Origin: Myxococcaceae bacterium
GTDB lineage: Bacteria > Myxococcota > Myxococcia > Myxococcales > Myxococcaceae
Reading direction: 5' to 3'
Assembly: GCA_016793095.1 (NCBI GenBank)
Contig: JAEUJQ010000021.1
Span: 41,607-105,606 of the forward strand
DNA: 64,000 bases
In this document: piece after piece, positions 16,770-24,450 of the stretch
How the letters are laid out: every line of letters starts with the position of its first letter
Position numbering within the stretch: position 1 is the first letter of the stretch
Notes under the pieces: generated by a model
Told to the model about the DNA's origin: nothing
What the model saw: only the letters and a program-made list of their open reading frames with translations
The model's database searches: none
Position numbers and translations under genes: made by a program

Positions 16770-17680
16770 TGCTGGGCCTGTTGCTCGGGTGCTTCGCGCT
16801 CGGGGCCCTCGCGCGGCGGGTCTCGTCGATCCCCAGAGAGACGCCGAAGGTGCTCAACGCGTGGGTGCTGAACGTCTCGCTTCCGGCGCTGGTGCTGAAG
16901 GCCGTGCACGCGGTGCCGCTCGAGCCGCGGTTCCTCCTCGGGGCGGCGGTGCTGTGGGCGCTCTTCGGCGTCGCGGCGCTGGCGGCTGTCTTCGCGGTCA
17001 GGCGCGGCTGGGCGACGCGGGAGGTGGCTGGCGCGCTCGCGCTCAGCGTGGGCCTCGGGAACACCGCCTTCGTTGGCGTGCCGCTCGTCGAGATGCTCGG
17101 CGGCGCCGCGGCCGTGGGCCCGGCCGTGATGTTCGATCAGCTCGGCAGCTTCCTCGTCTTCGCGGCGGGCGCGCTGCCCTTCGCGATGCTGTTCGGTGGC
17201 GAGCGGGCGCGCGCCTCGGTGGTGGTGAAGCGGGTGGTGACGTTCCCGCCCTTCCTCGCGCTCACCCTCGCGCTGCTGCTGCGCCCCGTGGCGTTTCCCG
17301 CCGGGGTGGACGTGCTCCTCGCGCGCTTCGCAGACATGCTGACGCCGCTCGCCCTGGTCTCCGTCGGCTGGCAACTGGAGCTCGCCGGGCTCGCGGGCAA
17401 TCGGGGGAAGCTGCTCGCGGCGCTGTGCTGGAAGCTGGGCGTCGCGCCAGCGGCGATGTTGGGCGTGCTGCTGGCGACGGGCGGCGGAGCGCTGACGCTC
17501 AACGACCGCGTCGCCGTCGCGCAGGCGGCGATGGCGCCGATGGTGACGGCGGCGGTGCTGGCGGCTGAGTACCGACTGGCCGCGCCGCTCTCGGCCGCGC
17601 TGGCGGCGGTGGGCGCGCTCGCCTCGTTCGCGACGGTGCCGGCGTGGTGGGCGTTGACCGGGCGTTTCCTCGCGCCGTGA
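16769..17680 (+). CDS. AEC (auxin efflux carrier) family transporter
   Basis: 303 residues with about ten hydrophobic segments in two groups of five, the usual plan of this family. These proteins export small organic acids or other metabolites; substrates cannot be read from sequence. The N-terminus L-L-G-C-F-A-L-G-A-L-A-R, and N-x-x-x-L-N-V-S-L-P-A-L-V in the second segment, are typical; the latter Asn-Pro region forms the crossover. It starts inside the rnd stop codon (TGATG), so it is translationally coupled to rnd with no obvious functional link. Confidence 0.85.
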   Translation: MLGLLLGCFALGALARRVSSIPRETPKVLNAWVLNVSLPALVLKAVHAVPLEPRFLLGAAVLWALFGVAALAAVFAVRRGWATREVAGALALSVGLGNTAFVGVPLVEMLGGAAAVGPAVMFDQLGSFLVFAAGALPFAMLFGGERARASVVVKRVVTFPPFLALTLALLLRPVAFPAGVDVLLARFADMLTPLALVSVGWQLELAGLAGNRGKLLAALCWKLGVAPAAMLGVLLATGGGALTLNDRVAVAQAAMAPMVTAAVLAAEYRLAAPLSAALAAVGALASFATVPAWWALTGRFLAP

Positions 17681-17682
17681 CG

Positions 17683-17688
17683 TACGGT
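17683..17688 (+). promoter_or_regulatory. -10 element TACGGT, 6 bases before a start codon
   Basis: TACGGT fits TANNNT and is followed by 6 bases and the ATG at 17695. At this distance transcription would begin at or next to the start codon, giving a leaderless mRNA. It helps to choose this start. Confidence 0.45.
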
Positions 17689-17694
17689 CTGTCC

Positions 17695-18126
17695 ATGCGG
17701 AAAGCACCGAGCCCACGTGATTCGATGCCGTCGAGCCGCGGCGGGCGGCGTTTCATGCTGGTCGCGGCGCGACGGAGAGCGATTGGCCTCCTCTTTCTGG
17801 TGGCGACCGCATGCGACAACCGCGGCTCGGCCGGTGCGGCGTGCATCGTCGAGGGCGGCCTGCTCAACCCCAGCTACCGCTGCAACGATGCGCTCGTCTG
17901 CAACACCGGCCGGCAGCCGCCGGTCTGCGAGCTGGCGAACGTGGGGACGGGCGGCGCGCCCTGCGGCAGCGATCGCAACTGCCAGGTCCAGCTCTGGTGT
18001 CCACCGGCTTCGATGGCCACCTGCGCGACGCGGCTGAAAGAAGGCGAGGCCTGTCCGGCGGGCGTCGGCTGCGAGCAGGGGCTCTCCTGCGTGAAGGGTG
18101 ACGCCGGGATCGTCTGTCAGCGCTGA
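17695..18126 (+). CDS. Small Cys-rich lipoprotein
   Basis: 143 residues from the ATG at 17695, which sits 6 bases behind a TACGGT hexamer. A later ATG at 17755 gives a more compact lipoprotein signal (L-L-F-L-V-A-T-A-C). The mature part holds many Cys in an EGF/dickkopf-like spacing (G-A-P-C, C-Q-V-Q-L-W-C, G-E-A-C, C-E-Q-G-L-S-C). Such short Cys-rich secreted proteins are common in myxobacteria, and their role is unknown. No partner gene nearby. Confidence 0.72.
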   Translation: MRKAPSPRDSMPSSRGGRRFMLVAARRRAIGLLFLVATACDNRGSAGAACIVEGGLLNPSYRCNDALVCNTGRQPPVCELANVGTGGAPCGSDRNCQVQLWCPPASMATCATRLKEGEACPAGVGCEQGLSCVKGDAGIVCQR

Positions 18127-18357
18127 GGCGGAGCCGAGCAGGAACCTCTCCGGTCGACCACCCGCTCGTCATCCGGGTCGACGAAGGGCACCAGAGGTCG
18201 GTCCTCGTCGACACGAGGCCGCGCGTGCGACACCGGCCAGCAGAGGCTCGAGGCGCAGCCCGAGGCCTTGAAGACTCTCCGAGCTGGAGCGCACCGGGGG
18301 CCCGTCCGTGGGCTCGGAGGTCGAGCGCCTCCCGAACGGGAGGACGCGGCGAGCGCG

Positions 18358-19110
18358 CTACGGCAGCTCGACGTCGGTGAGCCCGTGCTTCTGCGCAAAG
18401 GCGCGCGCCTCGGCGGCGTCGGCGAAGGAGCGCATGACGTCATAGGGCCGGTACTGCGTCTCCCTGCCGCGCTTCAGCTCGATGACGGGCCGCGCCACCT
18501 CGCCCCAGGGGCAGAGATCGAGCAGCTTCGGCACCGCGGGGCTCGCCTCGGCGGCCTTGCAGCGCTCGCAGCGCTTCGGCCCCCGCGCGCAGTGCAGCGG
18601 CTTGAGCGCGCGGATGGCGAGGCAGTCGGGCCCGCGCACCGACTGGGCGCCGTGGGGCCCGTTGCCCTCGACGCGCTCGTGCACGGCGTACACGTTGAAG
18701 TTGGTCTCGGGCTCGGGCACCGGGAGCGGCATCGCCTCGCCGAAGCGGCCGGAGAGCCAGACGCGGCACGGCTCGGCGTCGCCGCAGAGCATCCGCAGGC
18801 GCTCGTCGAGGGGCACCCCGAGGGCGCCGTCGCTGAAGCCCACGGTCTTCGCGGGCGGCGAGGCGTGGACCCCGATGGCCCCCACGCGGCGCGGCTCGCG
18901 CCAGATGGTGAAGGGGAGCTTCACCGGCCCGCGGACGGCGCGGAGCCACGCGTCGAAGCCCGGGTCATTGACCGTCGGGCCGGGGCCAAAGAGGGGGGCG
19001 ACGGCGTCCTGCTTGAGCATGGGCACTCCTGCGTCGGGGGCCGCGGCGTGCGCGCCGGTGGCCAGGAGGGTCACGAGCGCGACGGCGGCGGTGGCTCGAA
19101 GGGCGTGCAT
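18358..19110 (-). CDS. Exported hypothetical protein
   Basis: 250 residues with a clear signal peptide (residues 1-22, cut after A-H-A). The mature part is Pro- and Gly-rich. A Cys cluster near residues 165-200 (C-L-A-I, H-C-A-R, C-E-R-C, L-C-P-W) could bind a metal or form disulfides. The closing segment (A-E-A-R-A-F-A-Q-K-H-G-L) resembles a small helical motif seen in NosL-like copper chaperones, but I do not claim that family. It lies 3 bases after the DUF2461 gene and is probably co-transcribed with it. Confidence 0.7.
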   Translation of the reverse strand: MHALRATAAVALVTLLATGAHAAAPDAGVPMLKQDAVAPLFGPGPTVNDPGFDAWLRAVRGPVKLPFTIWREPRRVGAIGVHASPPAKTVGFSDGALGVPLDERLRMLCGDAEPCRVWLSGRFGEAMPLPVPEPETNFNVYAVHERVEGNGPHGAQSVRGPDCLAIRALKPLHCARGPKRCERCKAAEASPAVPKLLDLCPWGEVARPVIELKRGRETQYRPYDVMRSFADAAEARAFAQKHGLTDVELP

Positions 19111-19113
19111 GGA

Positions 19114-19815
19114 TCAGCCGAGGAGCTTCTGCGCGAAGCCCCACTTCACCAGCGGCGCGGCGGCCTCGGCCTGGGTGAGCACCCAGTCCTTGAAGGCAGC
19201 GGTGTGCCGCACCTTCGCGGGAATGCTGGCGTTGCTCAGCGCGAGGCCCTTGCGCTTGAGGAGCTCGATGCGCGGGTGCGCGGGGTCCACGCCGACGGGG
19301 GCACGCTTGAGCGTCTCCATGGCGTCGGGCGCGAGGCCCACCTTCGCCGCGTCATCGACGAGGCGCTGGATGACGGCGCCGGTCTTCTCGTCGAGCAGCT
19401 TCTTCCGCAGGCGGAGGAGCTGCGCCGGCTCGAAGGCGTAGAAGCCGAAGGCCACGAGCTCATCGAGGCCGAGGTGCACATAGAGCGCCGCGGGGCCCTC
19501 CATGGGGCCGAAGCCCTCGAAGGGGAACATCGCCGAGATGTTCGTCTTGTAGGGGCTCTTGTCCTTCGAGAAGCGCACGTCGCGGTTGAGCCGGAAGAAC
19601 TTCGCCGGACCCAGCGTGCGCCCGTGGAGCTTCGCCAGCGGCGCGGCGAGCTCGGCGAAGAGGGCCTGCATCGGCTCGACCCAGAGCTGCTGGTACCCGG
19701 CCTTGTGGGACTGGAACCAGTCGCGGCTCTGGGCCATGGCGAGTCCCCGGAACCAGGCGAGGCCCTCCTTCGGGAAGCCGGTGAAGCGACCGGGGACGGG
19801 GACTCGCGGTGGCAT
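19114..19815 (-). CDS. DUF2461 (TIGR02453) family protein
   Basis: 233 residues. The family is recognised from W-F-x-x-H-K-A-G-Y-Q near residue 35 and R-L-N-R-D-V-R-F-S-K-D-K-S-P-Y-K-T-N near 80, both strongly conserved in DUF2461. The biochemical role of this widespread cytoplasmic family is not established. The ATG at 19815 has no ribosome binding site but has a good TATTCT hexamer 9 bases upstream. Confidence 0.85.
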   Translation of the reverse strand: MPPRVPVPGRFTGFPKEGLAWFRGLAMAQSRDWFQSHKAGYQQLWVEPMQALFAELAAPLAKLHGRTLGPAKFFRLNRDVRFSKDKSPYKTNISAMFPFEGFGPMEGPAALYVHLGLDELVAFGFYAFEPAQLLRLRKKLLDEKTGAVIQRLVDDAAKVGLAPDAMETLKRAPVGVDPAHPRIELLKRKGLALSNASIPAKVRHTAAFKDWVLTQAEAAAPLVKWGFAQKLLG

Positions 19816-19824
19816 GAGGCAGAG

Positions 19825-19830
19825 AGAATA
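19825..19830 (-). promoter_or_regulatory. -10 element TATTCT before the DUF2461 gene
   Basis: TATTCT on the minus strand lies 9 bases before the ATG at 19815. It is the best match to the bacterial -10 consensus among the start-proximal hexamers in this window. Confidence 0.5.
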
Positions 19831-19915
19831 CGCGGTTCAATCCGGGAAAGCCGAGGTGGAACTCGCGAGGGCGCGCGACGCGGCCGAACGAGGGCGGCCT
19901 GGTCGGCAGGCGCTG

Positions 19916-20326
19916 TCAGCGAGGCGGCAGCGAGTAGGTCACCACCGCGTGCGCGCAGGGCTCCTCGCTCGACGCGGACCGCAACGACACCTCTCCGACC
20001 GCGAGCGAGCGGCCGAGCTTGAGCATCGAGGCCTCGGCGACGAGATCCTCTGGCTGGGGCCTGCGCAGGAAGTTGATGGACAGGTTGGTCGTCACGGCGA
20101 GCGGCACCTCGCCGATGGCCGAGAGCACGAGCGCGTACATCGCCGTGTCGGCGAGCGTCATCATCGTCGGCCCTGAGAGGGTCCCGCCCGGGCGGAGCTG
20201 CTTCGGGTGGTACTCGAGCAGCAGCTCGGCACGGCGCCCATCGGCGTGGCGCACCTTCGGGGTCTTCGCGCCGGGGAACTGCCTCGCGAGGAACGCCTCG
20301 ATGTCCGCTGCCGTCATGCCCGCCAT
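19916..20326 (-). CDS. PaaI-like hotdog thioesterase
   Basis: 136 residues from the ATG at 20326, chosen because GGAGAAG lies just before it and the longer frame has no domain. The hotdog-fold core is visible: G-G-T-L-S-G-P-T-M-M-T-L-A-D-T-A near residues 45-60, where the Asp/Thr region holds the acyl-CoA thioesterase active site, followed by V-T-T-N-L-S-I-N-F-L-R-R-P, a hallmark of PaaI/YbgC-type enzymes. Substrate unknown. It is read away from the DUF6986 gene. Confidence 0.85.
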   Translation of the reverse strand: MAGMTAADIEAFLARQFPGAKTPKVRHADGRRAELLLEYHPKQLRPGGTLSGPTMMTLADTAMYALVLSAIGEVPLAVTTNLSINFLRRPQPEDLVAEASMLKLGRSLAVGEVSLRSASSEEPCAHAVVTYSLPPR

Positions 20327-20370
20327 GGCCCGCTTCTCCTTCGCGGCAGCCCGCCACACAAGCCCGACCC
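20321..20370 (+). repeat. 50-base direct repeat, copy 1
   Basis: Matches the copy at 20463-20512 at 40 of the first 49 bases, in the same orientation. On the minus strand it includes the ribosome binding site and ATG of the thioesterase gene. Confidence 0.75.
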
Positions 20371-20462
20371 TGGTGGACACGCGTCGCTCCGATGATGGAC
20401 GGCGTTCGTTCCGAGAGGTCGCCTCGTTCGCCAGGTCACTCGCGACTGGCCGAGGGCGGTGG

Positions 20463-20512
20463 CGCCATGCTCCGCTTCTCCTGTCCGGCGGCCCGCCATA
20501 CAAGCCGGCCCA
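20463..20512 (+). repeat. 50-base direct repeat, copy 2 (contains likely promoter)
   Basis: Second copy of the repeat at 20321-20370. It ends at the start codon of the gene at 20512 and contains TACAAG 7 bases before that ATG. On the minus strand it keeps a GGAGAAG-ATG start that now opens only a 10-codon frame. Confidence 0.75.
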
Positions 20513-21831
20513 TGCTCCTCTCAGACGCCGATCGCGCCGCCGTGCTCGACGTCGCGCGCGCAGTGCAGGCGGACTTCGCGCTCCGCTTCCCGGGCGACCA
20601 CGGCACGAGGCAACCGCTGCACGTCGTTTACGGGGGCCTGCACCTCTTCACCGCCCAGACGCCGGCGAAGCTGGGGCAGGTCGCCCGCGCGATGCTCGAG
20701 GCGTACGCACCGACGCCCGAGGCGCTGGCCAGCGTCTTCGGCCTGCGTGACGAGATCGCCAGCGAGGTGCACACGCGCTTGACGCACAAGCTCGAGACCG
20801 AGCCGGTCGAGGACTACCGCCTCGACGCCGAGGACGGGTACGGGCACCGCTCCGACGACGAAGAAGACGGCCACGCGCGCGCCGCCGCCGAGCAGGTCGC
20901 CCACCTGCTCGCCTCGGGCAAGGCGCCACCGTTCCTCGGGCTGCGCGTCAAGCCGCTCTCTGCCGAGCTCGCGCCGCGGGCGCTCCGGACCCTCGAGGTG
21001 TTCTTCTCGACGCTCGGCGGTCGCACGCCTCCAGGCTTCATCGTCACGCTCCCCAAGGTGAGCGATCGCCGGCAGGTCGAGGCGCTCGCCGCCGCGCTCG
21101 AGGTCATCGAGGGCAGGCTCGGGCTGCCGAGCGGCGCGCTCAAGCTCGAGGTGATGATCGAGTCCGCGCCCGGGTTGTGGGAAGCGACCGGCATGCTGCT
21201 GCTCCCGCTGCTCGTGGAGGCAGCCCGCGGTCGTCTCTTCGGCGCGCACGTCGGCGCCTACGACTACACCGCCTCGATGGACGTCGCGGCCCCGATGCAG
21301 CGGCTCGATCACCCCGCGTGCGATCACCTGCGACACCTGATGAAGACGGCCTTCTCAGGCACTGGCGTCTTCCTGGCAGACGGCGCGACCACGCAGCTCC
21401 CCATCGCGCCGCACAAGGGCGCGGGGCTCTCCGACGCTCAGCGCGCCGAGAACACGACGGTCGTCCACGAGGCCTGGCGGGCCCACGCGGCGAACATCGT
21501 GCACGCGCTCGATCAGGGCTTCTTCCAGGGGTGGGACCTGCACCCGGGCCAGCTCGTGCCCCGCTTCGCCCTCTCGTACGCGTTCTTCAGCTCGAACCGC
21601 GAGGCGATGACGAAGCGCTTGTCGAACTTCATCGCCCAGCTGGGGCGCGCGACGAACGTGGGCGCGACCTTCGACGACGCAGCGACGGGCCAGGGCCTGC
21701 TCAACTTCTTCCTGCGCGGGTGGTCGTGCGGTGCGCTCACCGACGCGGAGGTGCAGGCGACGGGCCTCTCGCTCGAAGAGCTGCGCACCCGCGACTTCGG
21801 CGCGATCGTGAAGCAACGGCAGCGCCGCTGA
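20512..21831 (+). CDS. DUF6986 / HpcH-HpaI aldolase-like protein
   Basis: 439 residues from the ATG at 20512; the open frame extends upstream, but only into the repeat region. The fold resembles the citrate lyase beta / malate synthase / HpcH aldolase group: L-R-V-K-P-L at about 145, a metal-binding L-E-V-M-I-E-S segment at about 220, and G-A-H-V-G-A-Y-D-Y-T near 245, which fits the acidic active-site loop. It ends with a helical region that includes G-W-D-L-H-P-G-Q, a malate synthase-like motif. Probably a cytoplasmic C-C bond enzyme; substrate unknown. Confidence 0.8.
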   Translation: MLLSDADRAAVLDVARAVQADFALRFPGDHGTRQPLHVVYGGLHLFTAQTPAKLGQVARAMLEAYAPTPEALASVFGLRDEIASEVHTRLTHKLETEPVEDYRLDAEDGYGHRSDDEEDGHARAAAEQVAHLLASGKAPPFLGLRVKPLSAELAPRALRTLEVFFSTLGGRTPPGFIVTLPKVSDRRQVEALAAALEVIEGRLGLPSGALKLEVMIESAPGLWEATGMLLLPLLVEAARGRLFGAHVGAYDYTASMDVAAPMQRLDHPACDHLRHLMKTAFSGTGVFLADGATTQLPIAPHKGAGLSDAQRAENTTVVHEAWRAHAANIVHALDQGFFQGWDLHPGQLVPRFALSYAFFSSNREAMTKRLSNFIAQLGRATNVGATFDDAATGQGLLNFFLRGWSCGALTDAEVQATGLSLEELRTRDFGAIVKQRQRR

Positions 21832-21852
21832 GGCCGTCGGCGCGGGCCGACC

Positions 21853-22182
21853 TCAGCTCTTGAGGGGCCCGCCGGCGTCCACCTTCGCGATGACCTCTTT
21901 CGTCAGGTCCTCTCCGGTCGACCAGACGACAGCGCCCTTCTCGAGCACCACCTCGAGGCCCTTCTTCTTCGCGAGCTCGGCGACGATGGGGCGTGCGCGG
22001 TCCATCAGCGCCTGCCGGAGCGCGATGCGCCGCTGCTCGAGCTGGGCGAGCACCTCGCGCTTCTTGTCGTCGGGTTGGCTCTTCGCCTCGTTCCACGTCT
22101 TCTCGAGCGACTTCGCAGCCTCGGCCCCCACCTTGCTCGTATCGAGGAGCTGCGCGGTGTCGAGGATCCCGGTCGTAGCCAT
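21853..22182 (-). CDS. OmpH/Skp-like coiled protein without signal peptide
   Basis: 109 residues. The pattern I-L-D-T-A-Q-L-L-D-T-S-K-V-G at the start, the long charged coiled-coil with K-K-R-E-V-L-A-Q-L-E-Q-R-R, and the ending L-E-V-V-L-E-K-G-A-V-V-W resemble the OmpH/Skp periplasmic chaperone family. Skp has a signal peptide, and none is seen here, so the protein may act in the cytoplasm or the annotation as chaperone may be loose. A GGATTAGGACT element lies a few bases before the ATG. Confidence 0.7.
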   Translation of the reverse strand: MATTGILDTAQLLDTSKVGAEAAKSLEKTWNEAKSQPDDKKREVLAQLEQRRIALRQALMDRARPIVAELAKKKGLEVVLEKGAVVWSTGEDLTKEVIAKVDAGGPLKS

Positions 22183-22207
22183 ATGGACGAGTCCTAATCC
22201 TCCGGCC

Positions 22208-22213
22208 TAGGGT
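22208..22213 (+). promoter_or_regulatory. -10 element TAGGGT, 6 bases before a start codon
   Basis: TAGGGT followed by GGCGCC and the ATG at 22220. There is no ribosome binding site, in keeping with a leaderless transcript. Confidence 0.45.
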
Positions 22214-22219
22214 GGCGCC

Positions 22220-23338
22220 ATGCCCAATGTGTCTGGCCCGAACGGCCGCCGCCCGCTCCCCTCGACCACCGCCACCGACTCGACCAGCGCCGCCACCTCG
22301 ACGACCCCGTCGGGGCCGGCCGCTCCTCTGAACACCTCGTTGCCCGCGGGCTGGGCAGCAGGCACGGGCGTCCGCGGCACCGTGGACCCGAGCGTCTCGA
22401 CCCCGCCGCCCAGCGCTGGCGACGTTCAGGCGACGTTGCCGAACCCGGTGCGCACGGCCGTCAACGCGAACGTCGACCGCCTCACGACCCGCCTCGAGCA
22501 GGCGTTGGGTCATGACGCGATGAGCATGGCCCGCGGGCGCATGCCGGTGCGCGAGGGCGACGTGCTGACCGATGCCCAGCAGACCGAGCTGCGCAACGCA
22601 GCCACCGACTTCATCAAGGACATGCCCCTCGGCGCGCTCTCGCCCGAGATCGCGGCGTCCGTGCAGGAGCGTCTGCAGGCGAACGGCGTGCAGGTGCGAG
22701 ACATCGCCAGCACGAAGCTGGGCGACCTCGGCAAGATCGGCGGCGACATCGCGAAGGACCTGATCAAGGACCTGAAGAGCGACTCGCCCGCGGCCTTCTA
22801 CGGGCTCGCGGCAGGCGCGGCGGCGGCGGCGGGCTACGTGGCGTGGACGGGCGGGAGCGAGAAGCTCTCGCGCCTCGGCATCAAGCCGGAGATCAAGCAG
22901 AAGTTCTTCGACGACAAGCTCGAGGTGAAGCTGCGGGGCGACTGGCAGGCTCACTTCAAGGACTTCAAGCCCACCGTCTCCGCGACCTACACCCACCAGG
23001 TGGACAACTGGCGGTTCTCGGGCTCGCTCTCGGCGGACTCGACCGGCCTCAATCGCGCCGGGCTCAACGCGGCCTACACCTCGGACACGCTGTCGGCGAA
23101 CGCGTACGTCAACGCGAACCGCGCAGGGCTCGAGAACATCGGGGGCAGCGTCGTGTACCGCCCCAACGACGACTTCCGCCTGTCCGCCGGCATCGATCAC
23201 AACTTCCAGACGAACCGCACGACCGCGAACGCGGAGGCTGCGTGGCGCGTTCGGGACAACGTCGACTTCGCCCTCTCGGCGAGCCACGACAGCGCTGGCG
23301 ACTCACGCGTCGGCGCGGGCGTGCGCATTCGCTTCTGA
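22220..23338 (+). CDS. Hypothetical protein with C-terminal beta-strand repeats
   Basis: 372 residues. Residues 1-75 are Ser/Thr/Pro-rich and disordered. Residues 75-195 are helical. A short hydrophobic, Ala/Gly-rich helix sits near 200 (Y-G-L-A-A-G-A-A-A-A-A-G-Y-V-A). From about 245 to the end it is made of alternating beta strands (S-A-T-Y-T-H-Q, L-S-A-N-A-Y-V-N-A-N) and ends in R-I-R-F, like an outer-membrane barrel. No signal peptide is present, so normal export to the outer membrane is unlikely; a barrel delivered by another route is possible. Function unknown. Confidence 0.72.
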   Translation: MPNVSGPNGRRPLPSTTATDSTSAATSTTPSGPAAPLNTSLPAGWAAGTGVRGTVDPSVSTPPPSAGDVQATLPNPVRTAVNANVDRLTTRLEQALGHDAMSMARGRMPVREGDVLTDAQQTELRNAATDFIKDMPLGALSPEIAASVQERLQANGVQVRDIASTKLGDLGKIGGDIAKDLIKDLKSDSPAAFYGLAAGAAAAAGYVAWTGGSEKLSRLGIKPEIKQKFFDDKLEVKLRGDWQAHFKDFKPTVSATYTHQVDNWRFSGSLSADSTGLNRAGLNAAYTSDTLSANAYVNANRAGLENIGGSVVYRPNDDFRLSAGIDHNFQTNRTTANAEAAWRVRDNVDFALSASHDSAGDSRVGAGVRIRF

Positions 23339-23422
23339 CGCGTCGGTTTGACGGGCTCGAGCCCTGGCGCTCCGAGCGGGCGCCTCCGTCGCGACGCGAG
23401 CCGGCCTCTCCGCGTGCGAGGT

Positions 23423-23599
23423 TCACCGTTCGATCTCGACTTCGGCGCTCCGCCCCTGCCCGCGCTCCTGCGGCGTCTCCGCCTTTGCCGCCTCCGTCCG
23501 CCAGTCCGCGCGAGCCTCCTGCGCTTCGACGTCCGTGAGTACGAGCTGCAGACACCGGCCGAGCGACACCGCTGTAGCAGGCTGATCACGGATCTTCAC
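23423..23599 (-). CDS. Possible 58-residue small protein or gene remnant
   Basis: A GTG-initiated frame (V-K-I-R-D-Q-P-A-T-A) in an otherwise gene-free stretch of about 390 bases. Its composition (Glu, Ala, Thr, Gln, Arg) is more protein-like than the other frames here. It has no clear ribosome binding site, and a stop codon lies 14 codons upstream. It may be the tail of a decayed gene. Confidence 0.3.
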   Translation of the reverse strand: MKIRDQPATAVSLGRCLQLVLTDVEAQEARADWRTEAAKAETPQERGQGRSAEVEIER

Positions 23600-23603
23600 C
23601 GTG

Positions 23604-23714
23604 GCCTGACAGTCGTGTCGTGGTCAGGCACCCCTCTCTCAGTTACGGTCGTCGCTCGGCGATGAGCTGATCAACCAGTGTTGATCCGGCATCGGAGCAC
23701 CCGCAGCTCGGGTG
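23604..23714 (+). promoter_or_regulatory. Leader region with three inverted repeats ahead of the 12-gene operon
   Basis: Three perfect inverted repeats lie in a row: GCCTGAC/GTCAGGC (23604-23610 and 23623-23629), GATCAAC/GTTGATC with a 4-base loop (23669-23686), and CACCCG/CGGGTG with a 5-base loop (23698-23714). A TACGGT hexamer at 23644-23649 could be a -10 element, which would put the second and third repeats in a leader of about 75 bases. GAGGAG at 23721-23726 serves the first gene. Confidence 0.45.
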
Positions 23715-23730
23715 TCAGTCGAGGAGCGAC

Positions 23731-24450
23731 ATGGCTTCGCGGTTGCAGCCACAGCCGGCCGTGAGAAGCGGCCTGGTGCTGCTGGCGCTTGCGATGACTG
23801 GGTGTGTGACGGTCTACCAACCGCTGGTGGGCCTGCAGCGCCCCATTGCCGTCGATCCCCAGGCGCCGAACAACTTCAGCGCGACCCGCGTGCTGGTGCG
23901 CTGCCACCCCGCGGAAGGCGTCGAGCCTGACGTCCTCTGCCGCAACCTGCGCAGCTCGCTCTCGAAGCAGGGCGCGCAGGTCACCACCGAGGTGGTGCGG
24001 CCGTCGGGCAAGGTGTCTTCGTCAGCCCAGAGCGAGGCGGCACCGCAGTTCGTCATCGACGTCACCTCGAAGCTCGTCCATCAGAAGGACGAGCCGCTGC
24101 TCCAGCTGCTCAACATCGTCTCGTTGACGCTCGTGCCGGCCATCAGCGAGACGACCTACGGCCAGGAGTTCCGCATTCGCGACGCGCAGGGCTTCGTGCT
24201 CGCGCAGCAGTCCTTCCAGGAGCGCTTCGTGCAGTCTTTCGGGCTCGGCGTGTGGGTGCTCAACGGCCTCATCGACCTGCTGATCCGCCCGAAGAGCGAG
24301 CAGGTGACGGGCGACGGCTACAAGGAGGAGTTCACCCGCGACCTGCACGGCCACCTCGCGCAGCTGCTCCACAACGCGAAGGTGCGCGCGCGGGTGATGA
24401 ACAGCTTCGTCACCGAGCCGCCCCCAGAGCGCAAGGAGCCGCCGCCGTGA
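23731..24450 (+). CDS. Lipoprotein, first gene of the motor-like operon
   Basis: 239 residues. The lipobox L-A-M-T-G-C places the lipid-modified Cys at residue 25. The mature part starts with a short linker, has a domain with two Cys (R-C-H-P, L-C-R-N), then a hydrophobic stretch near residues 130-150 and another near 175-190 (G-V-W-V-L-N-G-L-I-D-L-L-I). It ends in a Pro/Glu-rich tail. I do not recognise the family. It is preceded by GAGGAG and three inverted repeats, and its stop overlaps the GTG of the next lipoprotein, so it opens a coupled operon that includes MotA-, MotB- and FliG-like proteins. Confidence 0.8.
   Translation: MASRLQPQPAVRSGLVLLALAMTGCVTVYQPLVGLQRPIAVDPQAPNNFSATRVLVRCHPAEGVEPDVLCRNLRSSLSKQGAQVTTEVVRPSGKVSSSAQSEAAPQFVIDVTSKLVHQKDEPLLQLLNIVSLTLVPAISETTYGQEFRIRDAQGFVLAQQSFQERFVQSFGLGVWVLNGLIDLLIRPKSEQVTGDGYKEEFTRDLHGHLAQLLHNAKVRARVMNSFVTEPPPERKEPPP

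Noticed and set aside
18117..18357. Minus-strand frame downstream of the exported protein gene, ending with a Cys- and Asp-containing tail
   Set aside because: The tail looks somewhat protein-like but has no start codon of its own and overlaps the neighbouring gene in another frame; at most a remnant.
23353..23364. Palindrome GGGCTCGAGCCC after the gene ending at 23338
   Set aside because: Too short, without loop or T-run, to call a terminator; such palindromes arise often in GC-rich DNA.
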